Numbered from the stretch's first letter, positions 1 through 8,069 are shown. The stretch is DNA of 55,033 nucleotides from Ruminococcus sp. (GCA_017543335.1 JAFYGE010000070.1:1-55033), one strand, 5' to 3'. Notes: a model not told the origin generated them from the sequence alone. A program made the numbers and translations.

Positions 1-579
1 ATATATTTTCTGTATTTCAGAAAGCCAACGATAGTTTACGTTAAAGAGGATGCTGACGGAACGCTTACAGAGATAGATGAACCATTCTACAGAGGCGGAA
101 CAGTGCTTAGCACTCTGAATGGAAGACCTCTGGTACAGAATGCTGCACTTGACGTCTCTAACGGCAGCGATTTCGTGATAAGCAATGGCACGGGAAACGG
201 ACTTTACCGTGTTCCGCCTGATCTCGACGGAAGATCAGAGAATTCACTGGAATATGTAAAGATAGGTGCAGGAGCAGCAGGAGCAGAAAACAGCTCCGAT
301 CTAAACATGGTGTCTGACGGACTTGAACTCAGACTCGGAATAAATGATCACCAGATTATGTACAGAATTACCTCTGACGGAGAGTGGCAGGTGTTCTCAG
401 GAGAACCTACAGTGTACATAATCTATCATGAAGAAGAAAATGTTCCACCACCTACAGGAATAAAAGATAACGCTGTACCGTATGTGATGATTACGGCAGT
501 GATGTTGATCGCAGGATTATTCCTGTTATTCATATGCAAGAGGAAGGAGGGGAAGAAAAATGAATCGTGCCCGCTCTGA
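1..579 (+). CDS. C-terminal part of a sortase-anchored surface protein (5' end outside window)
   Basis: The reading frame is open from base 1, so this is the C-terminal 192 residues of a longer protein. A GTG at 103 could be taken as a start, but in-frame coding continues upstream of it. The end has the layout of a cell-wall sorting signal: a PPPTG motif after a short acidic stretch, about 20 hydrophobic residues (VPYVMITAVMLIAGLFLLF), then a basic tail starting CKRKEGKK. PPPTG fits the (S/P)PxTG pattern known for some clostridial class B sortases, and a class B sortase gene lies about 1.7 kb downstream. The visible ectodomain is rich in Gly, Asn and Asp and I do not recognise a family. I infer a wall-linked surface or pilus-associated protein. 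Confidence 0.7.
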   Translation: MYFLYFRKPTIVYVKEDADGTLTEIDEPFYRGGTVLSTLNGRPLVQNAALDVSNGSDFVISNGTGNGLYRVPPDLDGRSENSLEYVKIGAGAAGAENSSDLNMVSDGLELRLGINDHQIMYRITSDGEWQVFSGEPTVYIIYHEEENVPPPTGIKDNAVPYVMITAVMLIAGLFLLFICKRKEGKKNESCPL

Positions 580-678
580 CCGACATACTAATCCTAATCA
601 TTCAAGAGGTGAGCCTCCATGAGTATGTATAATGTAAAAAGATCAAATACAAATCTATTTATGAAAGGAAATGATTTT

Positions 679-2148
679 ATGAAAAAAAGAATAATAATAA
701 AAATGTTATCAGCAGTTTCTTCTGTTATTATGGTGTCAGCTATGGCTGTATCATCGATCACCGCTTCGGCAGCAACTACTCCTAACAGCGGAGGTGAAGG
801 AGAAGATGCTGCAAAGGTCCTTCACACTGTTTCACAGGCATCTGATCTTACTTTCAACATAAATAAGGATATCGTGCTGTTCAATGAAGATGCTCTGACT
901 ATTTTTGAGCCTAATGTCACATATACATATACGGTAGCACCTGCAACTGTAGCTGACGGAACTACTATCACAGGTTTGACTGAAGATGATAATGATGGTG
1001 AGGCAACAGTTACAGTAGCTGTACGTGCCGGTGTTGCCGGTGGTGTAACTATCAAGGGAGCTACAGATGCAGCAGCAGGCGGAACAGCAAATCTTGTTTT
1101 CGGAAATGATACCGGTCATGCTAAGGAAACAAATGCTGAGGCAACTACAATAGATGTAGACGTTGCAAAAACTACTGACAGAGCTCTTACTGTAGCTATC
1201 AATGAGACTGCATTCAATGATGCAACTCTTGATCCAAAGCCTACAGCTGGTGTATATCGTTATACCATTACTGATATTACAACAGCAGCTGAACTCACAG
1301 GAGCTGGCATCGTCAGAAATGCAGCTTACAACCCTGTAAGATACCTTGATGTTTATACAAAGTATGACAATTCCGGAAATCTTAAAGTATATGGATATGT
1401 ACTTTTAAAGGCAAACGGAAGCATTGAGTATTCAACTGAAACTGGTGTGACCGAGGTTACAAAGGTTACCGGATTCGATAAAGAGTCCGAGACTGACAAT
1501 ACAGGTGAATACGAGGATGGAAATACTATTTCCGATCAGTACCACACATACAATGTAGACATAAAAAAGAAGGTTGAAGGCGATCTTGGTGATAAGAATC
1601 ACGCATTCCCATTCAAGATAGAACTGACAAACGCTACAAACACTAAAGCAGCAGAATTCTATTTCCAGCACAGCTCAGCAGCTTCTCCTACAGACGGTGC
1701 CTTCACATACACTGCTGGTACTGGTAGTGAATGGACATATGGTACTGTAGATACTGCAAGCGGAACTACATATACACTCAAACTGAAGGACAGTGAAACT
1801 TTCACTATCAATGGTCTTCCGAAGGATACTATGTTAAAGGTTACTGAGCTTAATGATACTTCTGATACATATACAGTAACTGCTACAGATAATTCTGGTT
1901 CAATCGGTTTAACAAAGAGCAATCCGGCAAAAGGTGAAACAGCTGCATTAAGTTCTGTTGTTGATATTGATAATACAACAGTCAAGGACACTATAACATT
2001 CACTAATACCCTGAAAGACATCTCAGTAACTGGTGTTTTATTTGCAGTAGCACCTTTCGCAGTGATCGTATTAGCAGGTATAGTATTCTTTGTAATGTTC
2101 ATGAAGAACAAAAAGAAGAATAGCAGCGAGAGCAGCAGCGTTATCTGA
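679..2148 (+). CDS. Pilin-like surface protein with Spy0128-type isopeptide domain and sorting signal
   Basis: A 489-residue secreted protein. I start it at 679 because MKKRIIIKMLS begins a classical signal peptide and AAAGGA precedes it; an in-frame ATG at 619 with its own AGAGGTG would add 20 residues. Residues 30-290 are Thr/Ala/Gly-rich beta-type sequence that I do not recognise. Residues 290-445 resemble the Spy0128 pilin fold: lysines at 296-298 in DIKKKVEG, Glu390 in KVTELND, and Asn443 in ITFTNTL. In that family these three positions form an intramolecular Lys-Asn isopeptide bond. The C-terminus has ISVTG, a hydrophobic span and a KNKKKN tail, which is a degenerate sorting signal. It sits between a sortase substrate and a class B sortase gene, so a pilus or fibril subunit is the best inference. 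Confidence 0.75.
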   Translation: MKKRIIIKMLSAVSSVIMVSAMAVSSITASAATTPNSGGEGEDAAKVLHTVSQASDLTFNINKDIVLFNEDALTIFEPNVTYTYTVAPATVADGTTITGLTEDDNDGEATVTVAVRAGVAGGVTIKGATDAAAGGTANLVFGNDTGHAKETNAEATTIDVDVAKTTDRALTVAINETAFNDATLDPKPTAGVYRYTITDITTAAELTGAGIVRNAAYNPVRYLDVYTKYDNSGNLKVYGYVLLKANGSIEYSTETGVTEVTKVTGFDKESETDNTGEYEDGNTISDQYHTYNVDIKKKVEGDLGDKNHAFPFKIELTNATNTKAAEFYFQHSSAASPTDGAFTYTAGTGSEWTYGTVDTASGTTYTLKLKDSETFTINGLPKDTMLKVTELNDTSDTYTVTATDNSGSIGLTKSNPAKGETAALSSVVDIDNTTVKDTITFTNTLKDISVTGVLFAVAPFAVIVLAGIVFFVMFMKNKKKNSSESSSVI

Positions 2149-2186
2149 CGCATTAATATCTGACTGTTAAGGTCGTATTCTCCTCC

Positions 2187-2215
2187 TTGCATAAATCTCC
2201 GGAATGTGGTATAAT
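2187..2215 (+). promoter_or_regulatory. SigmaA promoter of the sortase gene
   Basis: TTGCAT (2187-2192), a 17-nt spacer, and TATAAT (2210-2215) preceded by TG (extended -10). Transcription would begin near 2222. That is downstream of the ATG at 2218, so this promoter argues against that codon as the sortase start. Confidence 0.75.
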
Positions 2216-2253
2216 AAATGCTGCATTACGGAGGGCAGGATGGAGGTAAGAAA

Positions 2254-3099
2254 GTGATACGAGGTGTAAGACCGTGGATTGCAGGTATATTACTGGTTAT
2301 ACTTGCAGGAGGTCTGATATGGAAAGTCAGCACAAGGCATAAACAGTCAGAGCTGCCGCCGCTGAATTACAGTGAGAGTACGGTTACAGCAGCTTCTGAA
2401 CATGAGGTGACTGCAATGCCTGAAACGAACTCTCCAACAGAAAAAAATGCTTCTAATTATAAAATAACAGCAGAGGAGTATCAGTTATCAGCAGCAGAGC
2501 CGTGGCTGTCACGCTCAAAGGCAGAGGATATAGCAGCAAAGGTAAATGAGCTGCATGAAAAGCATCCAGACTTTGTCGGCTGGCTGTACATGGCGGATTC
2601 AGATATTGATTATCCTGTGGTACAGGGCACTGACAATGAGTATTACCTTTCACACGCTCCAGACGGCAGTTATTATCGAAGCGGTACTCTATTTCTTGAC
2701 TGGCGGTGCAGTAAAGATTTAACTGACGGTACAAATATCATCTTCGGACACAATATGAAGCAGGGGATGTTCGGCGACATTCGCTCATATCGAAATAACG
2801 AGGCGTTTGACGCACATCGCTATGCTTGGTTCGTTACTCCGGATAAGGTATACCGGATAGAGTTTTTCGCACTATCTATAGTCAGCGGATTCGATATCCT
2901 GTATGATGTTCCTTGTGACTTGAATGAATGGCATGACCGGCTTCTGGAAAAAGCTGAGTATCAAAGAGATGTTAAAATCACGGATAAGCTTATAGCATTT
3001 TCCACTTGTGCCTCAGACTTTGAAAATGCAAGAGCACTGTTTGCCGGGGTTATGACAGAGCTGGGAAGTTTAGAAGAATGTATCTATCCGGAAAAATAA
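2254..3099 (+). CDS. srtB: Class B sortase
   Basis: A membrane-anchored cysteine transpeptidase that cuts sorting signals and joins proteins to the wall or to pilins. The start is GTG 2254, because GGAGGT lies six bases upstream and the promoter at 2187-2215 would begin RNA after the alternative ATG at 2218. This gives 281 residues: a short basic N-terminus, one membrane segment (about 7-25), a linker, and a sortase domain (about 95-275). The predicted catalytic residues are His166 in FGHNMKQG and Cys252 in FSTCASDF, with an Arg a few residues later. The MFGDI and SGTLFLD surroundings are typical of class B. Its likely substrates are the two surface proteins encoded just upstream. A strong terminator follows, so the gene ends its own transcription unit. 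Confidence 0.92.
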   Translation: MIRGVRPWIAGILLVILAGGLIWKVSTRHKQSELPPLNYSESTVTAASEHEVTAMPETNSPTEKNASNYKITAEEYQLSAAEPWLSRSKAEDIAAKVNELHEKHPDFVGWLYMADSDIDYPVVQGTDNEYYLSHAPDGSYYRSGTLFLDWRCSKDLTDGTNIIFGHNMKQGMFGDIRSYRNNEAFDAHRYAWFVTPDKVYRIEFFALSIVSGFDILYDVPCDLNEWHDRLLEKAEYQRDVKITDKLIAFSTCASDFENARALFAGVMTELGSLEECIYPEK

Positions 3100-3116
3100 A
3101 ATTATCCCCAAACGTT

Positions 3117-3150
3117 AAAAGCGTCCACTTACACGAGCGGACGCTTTTTT
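3117..3150 (+). terminator. Intrinsic terminator after the sortase gene
   Basis: GCGTCC (3121-3126) pairs with GGACGC (3139-3144) and is followed by six T residues. Flanking A residues on the left extend the stem. Confidence 0.9.
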
Positions 3151-3184
3151 CTGTGTTAGTAATATGAAAGGGGATTGAAAAAGT

Positions 3185-4546
3185 TTACTTATTTTTCTTT
3201 ACTTCATCGAGAGTTATAGTAACGGTCTTTTCTTCATCGTTTCTGATAAATGTGAGTTTTATTTTATCGCCAGCCTGATGAGTATTTTTCTGAGCGTTCA
3301 GTTCTTCTGATGTTTTTACTTCAACATCATCTATGCCAGTGATAATGTCGCCAGGTTTGAGACCAGCCTTTTCAGCAGCACTGTCCTCACTGACAGCAGT
3401 TACATATACACCGATAGGGAGATTGTACATTTTTGATACAGTTTCAGTTACATCCTGACAGCTTATACCAAACTGAGGCTTACCTGTAACATAGCCGTAT
3501 TCCATGAGGTCATCGATGATTTTTGAGACTATGTCTGAAGGAATAGCAAATCCGATACCCTCGATAGTAGCTCCCGATGAGTAAGAATTGCTCATTTTAG
3601 AGGAGTTTATTCCAATTACCTGACCATACTTATTGATAAGCGGACCGCCGGAATTACCAGAGTTTATAGCGGCATCTGTCTGGATAAGGCTCATATTTTT
3701 GTCATTTATAGTTATCTTACGGTCAAGACCGGAAACGATACCCCTTGTTACTGTATTCATAAGGTCGAAACCGAGCGGATTACCAATAGCTACAACGTCC
3801 TCACCAAGTTTCAGATTATCACTCTTGCCGAATTCAGCAGGTGTGAGGTCTTCATCAGCGTCTATTTTAAGGACAGCGAGGTCATAGTCAGTATCATATC
3901 CGACTATCTCGGCATCGTAGCTTTTTTCGTCATCAAGCAAAACTGAAATGCTTTCAGCCTTTCCTGCACCGTGTTCACTGTCGTAAATAACGTGAGCATT
4001 TGTAACGATGTATCCGTCAGATGTTATTACAACACCTGTACCAGTACCTGTAGCTGATGATGAGTCGTTGTTACCTCCGAATTCACCAAATCCGAAATAG
4101 AAACTTCCTTGATTGTTTGGTACAGAGAAAGTAGACTCGATACCAACAACAGACGGCATGACCTTTTCAGCAATTTCTTCTGTTGTCAAAACTTTGCTTC
4201 CGCTTTCGGTAGGGTCGATAAGACTGAGTGCTTTTACAGAAAGAGCGTTCATTTCTTTATCGACTGGAGTAACATTTTCATTTTCGTCTTTTGAAGAAGA
4301 TGAAGAAGTGGAAGTTGAAGCCGGCTCATTTATTTCAAGTGTACGGTAGCAAGCAATTGAGCCTCCGGAAACGAGTGCCATAGCGAGAACAAATGCAGCA
4401 GCCTTAGCACCGGTATGTTTTTTCTGCTTTACAGGAGCAGATGCAGTCTGGATATTGCTGTATGGAGTTACGTATGGATTTGACTCGTAGTGAGCGAGCT
4501 CCTCATTATTCATGTTGTTTCTATTGTCGTTATAATTGTTCATCAT
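3185..4546 (-). CDS. htrA: HtrA/DegP-family serine protease with PDZ domain
   Basis: A membrane-tethered quality-control protease that degrades misfolded exported proteins. The start is the ATG at 4546, with AGGA 11 bases upstream; the GTG at 4555 lies too close to that site. The 453 residues comprise a disordered Asn-rich cytoplasmic N-terminus, one membrane segment (about 47-67), a Ser-rich linker, a trypsin-like domain with the triad His185 (TNAHV), Asp222 (DYDLAVL) and Ser299 (GNSGGP), and one C-terminal PDZ domain (about 355-450). Length and order match Firmicute HtrA. The gene is monocistronic. TATAAT lies on the minus strand at 4610-4605 with a poor -35, and a hairpin occupies the leader. 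Confidence 0.93.
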   Translation of the reverse strand: MMNNYNDNRNNMNNEELAHYESNPYVTPYSNIQTASAPVKQKKHTGAKAAAFVLAMALVSGGSIACYRTLEINEPASTSTSSSSSKDENENVTPVDKEMNALSVKALSLIDPTESGSKVLTTEEIAEKVMPSVVGIESTFSVPNNQGSFYFGFGEFGGNNDSSSATGTGTGVVITSDGYIVTNAHVIYDSEHGAGKAESISVLLDDEKSYDAEIVGYDTDYDLAVLKIDADEDLTPAEFGKSDNLKLGEDVVAIGNPLGFDLMNTVTRGIVSGLDRKITINDKNMSLIQTDAAINSGNSGGPLINKYGQVIGINSSKMSNSYSSGATIEGIGFAIPSDIVSKIIDDLMEYGYVTGKPQFGISCQDVTETVSKMYNLPIGVYVTAVSEDSAAEKAGLKPGDIITGIDDVEVKTSEELNAQKNTHQAGDKIKLTFIRNDEEKTVTITLDEVKKNK

Positions 4547-4574
4547 AATATTCACATTCCTTTTCAGATATTTT

Positions 4575-4594
4575 CCTGAGTTCCTTTCCTCAGG
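4575..4594 (-). promoter_or_regulatory. Leader hairpin upstream of htrA
   Basis: CCTGAG and CTCAGG (4575-4580 and 4589-4594) form a perfect 6-bp stem. On the minus strand the loop reads GAAAGGAA, which is purine-rich and SD-like. The hairpin lies between the likely -10 (4610-4605) and the ribosome site of htrA, so it would form in the 5' leader. A role in regulation is inference. Confidence 0.4.
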
Positions 4595-4662
4595 CTATGG
4601 TCATATTATACGTGGCTAATGTGAAATTAATTTGGAGCATTTGTATTATTTTTGGTAATATC

Positions 4663-4682
4663 AGGTGAAGATTCTATCACCT
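4663..4682. promoter_or_regulatory. Inverted repeat upstream of the htrA promoter
   Basis: AGGTGA and TCACCT separated by 8 bases, about 55-75 bp upstream of the htrA -10. It could be an operator half-site pair. It does not match the CIRCE or CtsR consensus. Confidence 0.3.
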
Positions 4683-4744
4683 ATCTGAAGAATATGTGAA
4701 TAAATGTGATAAAAATTGTCTTTGAGCTGTCACGATTCTAACAT

Positions 4745-4780
4745 AAAAATAAGACCAACTGAAAATACAGTTGGTCTTAG
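4745..4780 (-). terminator. Terminator of the GH5 endoglucanase gene
   Basis: An 11-bp perfect stem: AAGACCAACTG (4751-4761) and CAGTTGGTCTT (4768-4778) with a 6-base loop. On the minus strand it is followed by TATTTTTATG, so it terminates the endoglucanase gene, whose stop codon is 8 bp away. Confidence 0.85.
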
Positions 4781-4786
4781 CTTGTT

Positions 4787-6871
4787 TTATTTAGCACCGC
4801 TTATGATGCCTTGTAATATAGTGTTGTTCCAACTAAGCGAATTACGGTCGATTATACCATATGCACCGTCTCCGCTTATCAAACCATTATCCCAGACAAA
4901 GCACTTTATACCATGTTTTTTAGCTTCACTGATATAATAATTGTAATATGAACTGCGGGTATTGTCGTCGGCACTTTTAACGCAGCCGAATTCATCGATA
5001 ATTACAGGTATGCCTTTGCTTACGAACTTAGTATCGAGTTCAGAGAACTTATTAGCAAGTTCAGACTTACCGTTATCAGTTAATGTAGTCTCTGTACCGT
5101 CGCTGAATTTCCACGGAGCATAGTAGTGGACCGACACTATAACATTGCCGCTGTTAGGTGGTATAAGAATATCATTTATTGCAGCAGTATCAGCTGATGC
5201 AGCATATGAAGTAAGGATAAGAGTTCTGTCAGCGTTTTTGCCGCCGCTTGCACGAACTGTATCTACAAAGTCCTTTTCATATTTTTTAATGACATTTCGT
5301 TCTTCTGCGGTACCGCCCATCCATTCGTTAGCACTTCCGATAGTGCGAGGTTCATTCATGCCTTCAAAAAGGAGTCTGTCATCATAATCAGCGAATTTTT
5401 CAGATATTTGCTTCCATATAGCTTTAAGTCTTGCAGAATCGGAAGGATATTCGCTGTTAGTCGGGTTGAACCATATATAGTCATCGTGGTGTATATTGAT
5501 TATAACAAACATACCCTCGCTGTAAGCGTAATCAACAACTTCCTTGACACGGTCGAGCCATCTTGCATCTATTGTATCACCTTGCATATGTTCGCTCCAT
5601 GTGACCGGTATACGAATAGAATTGAAGCCAGCATTTTTTACAGCCATAACAAGTTCTTTGCTTGCTTTAGGGTTTCCCCAGCCTGTTTCAGATTCAAGCC
5701 CCTTTTTATCAGTATTGTAGACTTCAAGAGTATTTCCGAGATTCCAGCCGACATTTATCTGCTTAACTATTTCAGAGGCTGAACGGAAATTGCTGTTTTT
5801 ATTTTCTTTTACAGGATCTTCTTTTATTGGAATAGGTTTAACATAGCTGCCGTCGCTCTGACTGTATTTAACACTTATAGAGTCCAAAGTAATGTTAGGC
5901 TGTTCGCTCCACCAATAGCCTAATTTTATTTCGCTGTCTTTTGAATAATATGCTTTGGCATTATCATTTACGAACCATGTAAGGCTAAGAGATGAGCTGT
6001 CAGTGAATACGGCAGTATCGGGGGACTGATAATATCCGTCTCCCGAACCGATACCAAATGCACCATTGAATTTTCTGAAGCTTCCGGAAGTACTTACGTT
6101 ATAAGTAATAACCTCTGGAACACATCCTTCAGGGATAAGGTCGGCAGCTGGTACAGAGATAATATTTGAACCTTCTGTATAGCCGGTGCTTATGCCGACA
6201 TTTTTGGAGTTTGTACCGTCAACCGGAACATCTCTTTTTCGGGTGAAAGTACAGATAACGCTGTCGACACGGATATTAGGAGCATTTCCCCACCAGTAGC
6301 CGAAAAGAACTTCGCCGCCGGAAGTGATATAATTTTGTATTTCAGACGGAACATCCCATTTTATTTCTCCATAAGAACCTTGCGTAGGAGCTGAAAAGTC
6401 GCTGGACTGATACCAGCCCTTATCTGTTGCGGCAGGACAGTCGCCATTTACAGATATTCCGCATCCGCCTTTGAACTCACCGATATTGCTTCCGTTATCG
6501 GAATAAATGACAAAAGTAAAAGATGATACGATATCGCCCTCTTCGATAAGATCGGCGAGCGGGATCTTTATGGTATTGCTGCCGGAAGTATATGGTATAG
6601 TTCGATTTACAGTTACCTGTGTGCCACATTCAGCAGTTACAGTCTCAACGGGACTGATATGCTGTGCGATAGTTTCGGGTTCAATAGTATCATTTTCAGT
6701 GGCAATTATTGTTGTTGCTTCATTGGAAGTCACATTATTGTCCTCCTCTTCGGCTCCGGAAGTCGAAGCATTACTTATTTTTGAGGAAGTGGAAGAGCTG
6801 TTCTTGCTTCCGCATCCTGTAAAAGAGAGTGCCATGACCGGAACAGTGAGGAGAGCTGCGATTTTTTTCAT
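4787..6871 (-). CDS. Lipid-anchored GH5 (subfamily 4-like) endoglucanase with two N-terminal beta-sandwich modules
   Basis: Cuts internal beta-1,4-glucan or xyloglucan links. The start at 6871 has GGGAGG upstream and begins MKKIAALLTV. The lipobox LSFTGC predicts attachment of the mature protein to the outer membrane leaflet of the cell. After a Ser/Thr/Glu linker come two related modules (about 70-205 and 210-335), each with WYQS or YYQS and a FGYWW or LGYWW signature. They resemble R. flavefaciens carbohydrate-binding modules, but I cannot fix the family. The catalytic domain (about 350-694) carries the GH5 acid/base Glu507 in GMNEPR and nucleophile Glu627 in IDEFG. There is no dockerin, unlike the enzymes at 8242-14216. 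It has its own promoter and terminator. Confidence 0.9.
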   Translation of the reverse strand: MKKIAALLTVPVMALSFTGCGSKNSSSTSSKISNASTSGAEEEDNNVTSNEATTIIATENDTIEPETIAQHISPVETVTAECGTQVTVNRTIPYTSGSNTIKIPLADLIEEGDIVSSFTFVIYSDNGSNIGEFKGGCGISVNGDCPAATDKGWYQSSDFSAPTQGSYGEIKWDVPSEIQNYITSGGEVLFGYWWGNAPNIRVDSVICTFTRKRDVPVDGTNSKNVGISTGYTEGSNIISVPAADLIPEGCVPEVITYNVSTSGSFRKFNGAFGIGSGDGYYQSPDTAVFTDSSSLSLTWFVNDNAKAYYSKDSEIKLGYWWSEQPNITLDSISVKYSQSDGSYVKPIPIKEDPVKENKNSNFRSASEIVKQINVGWNLGNTLEVYNTDKKGLESETGWGNPKASKELVMAVKNAGFNSIRIPVTWSEHMQGDTIDARWLDRVKEVVDYAYSEGMFVIINIHHDDYIWFNPTNSEYPSDSARLKAIWKQISEKFADYDDRLLFEGMNEPRTIGSANEWMGGTAEERNVIKKYEKDFVDTVRASGGKNADRTLILTSYAASADTAAINDILIPPNSGNVIVSVHYYAPWKFSDGTETTLTDNGKSELANKFSELDTKFVSKGIPVIIDEFGCVKSADDNTRSSYYNYYISEAKKHGIKCFVWDNGLISGDGAYGIIDRNSLSWNNTILQGIISGAK

Positions 6872-6914
6872 AAAAACCTCCCTGCTGTGTTTTGGAATAA
6901 AACATCCACTACTA

Positions 6915-6943
6915 ATTATACCACTGATCATGAAAGTATTCAA
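6915..6943 (-). promoter_or_regulatory. SigmaA promoter of the GH5 gene
   Basis: On the minus strand: TTGAAT (6943-6938), 17-nt spacer, TATAAT (6920-6915) with TGG before it (extended -10). It lies about 45 bp upstream of the start codon. Confidence 0.8.
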
Positions 6944-7001
6944 TACAGTGAATATACGAAATAATTGTTTATTAATTGTAGGTTTTTTATAAAAGTGCTG
7001 A

Positions 7002-7034
7002 AAAAAAGCTGTTTCAGGGACAAAACAGCTTTTT
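7002..7034. terminator. Bidirectional terminator between araC and the GH5 gene
   Basis: AAAAGCTGTTT (7004-7014) pairs with AAACAGCTTTT (7023-7033), with A/T tracts on both sides. It most likely ends transcripts coming from the AraC gene, about 230 bp after its stop codon, just upstream of the GH5 promoter. Confidence 0.7.
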
Positions 7035-7157
7035 GGCATTTTATTAATTATATTATATAATAGTGTATATAAGTCCGGAATATAGCTGTGTTAAATAGTT
7101 ATTAAGAAAATATATATGTATATTAATTATAAATATGTGGACTTTGTGACGCTTTCC

Positions 7158-7185
7158 TGTGCAGAATATCCACCTTATCTGCACA
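7158..7185. repeat. 8-bp perfect inverted repeat
   Basis: TGTGCAGA (7158-7165) and TCTGCACA (7178-7185) with a 12-base centre. It could be an operator for a dimeric regulator or a hairpin in a transcript. Confidence 0.45.
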
Positions 7186-7192
7186 TTGTGGG

Positions 7193-7221
7193 TTGTAACA
7201 TATTGTTAACAATTGTATAAT
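7193..7221 (+). promoter_or_regulatory. Orphan plus-strand sigmaA promoter
   Basis: TTGTAA (7193-7198), 17-nt spacer, TATAAT (7216-7221). The spacer holds the palindrome TTGTTAACAA. It points towards the 3' end of the minus-strand araC gene, and no plus-strand gene follows until 8242, so it would make antisense RNA or read on towards the xylanase gene. Confidence 0.5.
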
Positions 7222-7262
7222 AATTACAGAAACTATATAAAACATAGGGGAAGTGCGGATAT

Positions 7263-8069
7263 TTATTGGTTATTTTCAATAATATGCCTCTTTCGATACT
7301 GACCGGGAGAGAGGCCGATATTAGAGCGGAATATCCTTACAAAATACGAAACATTATCCCCGTATCCTACAAGACGAGATATATCCTTGATCGAAAAACG
7401 TGTCGTTTTCAGAAGTTCAGATGCTTTACTCAACCTTGCGGAAAGAATGTCTTTTGATACACTGTTTCCGAAAAAATTGCTGTAAATATGCTGAAATCTT
7501 GAACGACTCAATGACAGTTCAGCTGCCATATCGTCAACAGTATAATCTCTGCTTGGCCAGCGATATATCGATTCTCTGATCCACATGAGTTTATCCGAAT
7601 AGGCATTTGATGTTCTTTTTGCAGTTCTATTGGTCTTTTCGATCTCCTCGTTCAGCTTATACAAAAGCAGACGGAACAAAAGATCAACAGAATCATTACG
7701 ATGATTATTCTTTGAATAAAATTCATAGCACATCTTTGTGACTATATCGGAACAGTTTTTAGTGTCAGAAAGAGAAATCGGTAGATTTAAAGGTATTTTC
7801 AGGTCTTTTAAAAGGTCTGCTTCTTCTTTGTCCGGAATAAAATGCATCCAGTCATCAAAATATTCATCGCAGTCTGCTGAATAGTATTGCGGAGTTTGTG
7901 GTGTGTAGATTATAACTGTGTGAGCAGGAAAACGAAACTTCTGGTCCTTCACTTTAAAGGCAACAGGAGATTTTATTATAAGAAGAAGCCAGTCGGCAGT
8001 TCCTTCGGGACGTTCGATGTTAAAATCCTGCTCATGTCTGTGATTGTAGCCGATCGCATCCATTTGCAT
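7263..8069 (-). CDS. AraC-family transcriptional regulator
   Basis: A 268-residue regulator. The start is taken at ATG 8069, with AAGGA upstream; the GTG at 8078 is too close to that site. The N-terminal 130 residues look like a cupin-type sugar-sensing domain. The C-terminal 100 residues form the double helix-turn-helix, with RSRFQHIYSNFFG in the first unit and IKDISRLVGYGDNVSYFVRIF in the second, ending in the family signature GLSPGQYRKRH. It lies between the GH5 gene and the divergent cellulosomal xylanase gene, so control of one or both is likely. The inducer cannot be told from sequence. Confidence 0.9.
   Translation of the reverse strand: MQMDAIGYNHRHEQDFNIERPEGTADWLLLIIKSPVAFKVKDQKFRFPAHTVIIYTPQTPQYYSADCDEYFDDWMHFIPDKEEADLLKDLKIPLNLPISLSDTKNCSDIVTKMCYEFYSKNNHRNDSVDLLFRLLLYKLNEEIEKTNRTAKRTSNAYSDKLMWIRESIYRWPSRDYTVDDMAAELSLSRSRFQHIYSNFFGNSVSKDILSARLSKASELLKTTRFSIKDISRLVGYGDNVSYFVRIFRSNIGLSPGQYRKRHIIENNQ

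Larger units (their letters stand above)
7035..7262. other. AT-rich gene-free spacer with two dyads and an orphan promoter
   Basis: Together with 6872-7034 this is a 391-bp interval without a gene. The GH5 promoter and a terminator fill its left part. The rest is very AT-rich and holds an 8-bp inverted repeat (7158-7185), the palindrome TTGTTAACAA (7203-7212) and a good plus-strand promoter (7193-7221). I found no open frame with a ribosome site on either strand. Confidence 0.5.

Noticed and set aside
103-579. GTG 103 as the true start of the first gene
   Set aside because: The frame is open to base 1 and upstream codons look coding; no ribosome site precedes GTG 103.
1659-2192. A 177-codon open frame on the minus strand of the pilin gene
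   Set aside because: It is an antisense shadow: no ribosome site or promoter, and the plus strand has a clear signal peptide, pilin domain and sorting signal.
6507-6992. A 161-codon plus-strand frame with hydrophobic segments
   Set aside because: Antisense to the GH5 signal peptide and linker, and it runs through the GH5 promoter. The hydrophobic look is the mirror of Ser/Thr/Glu codons.
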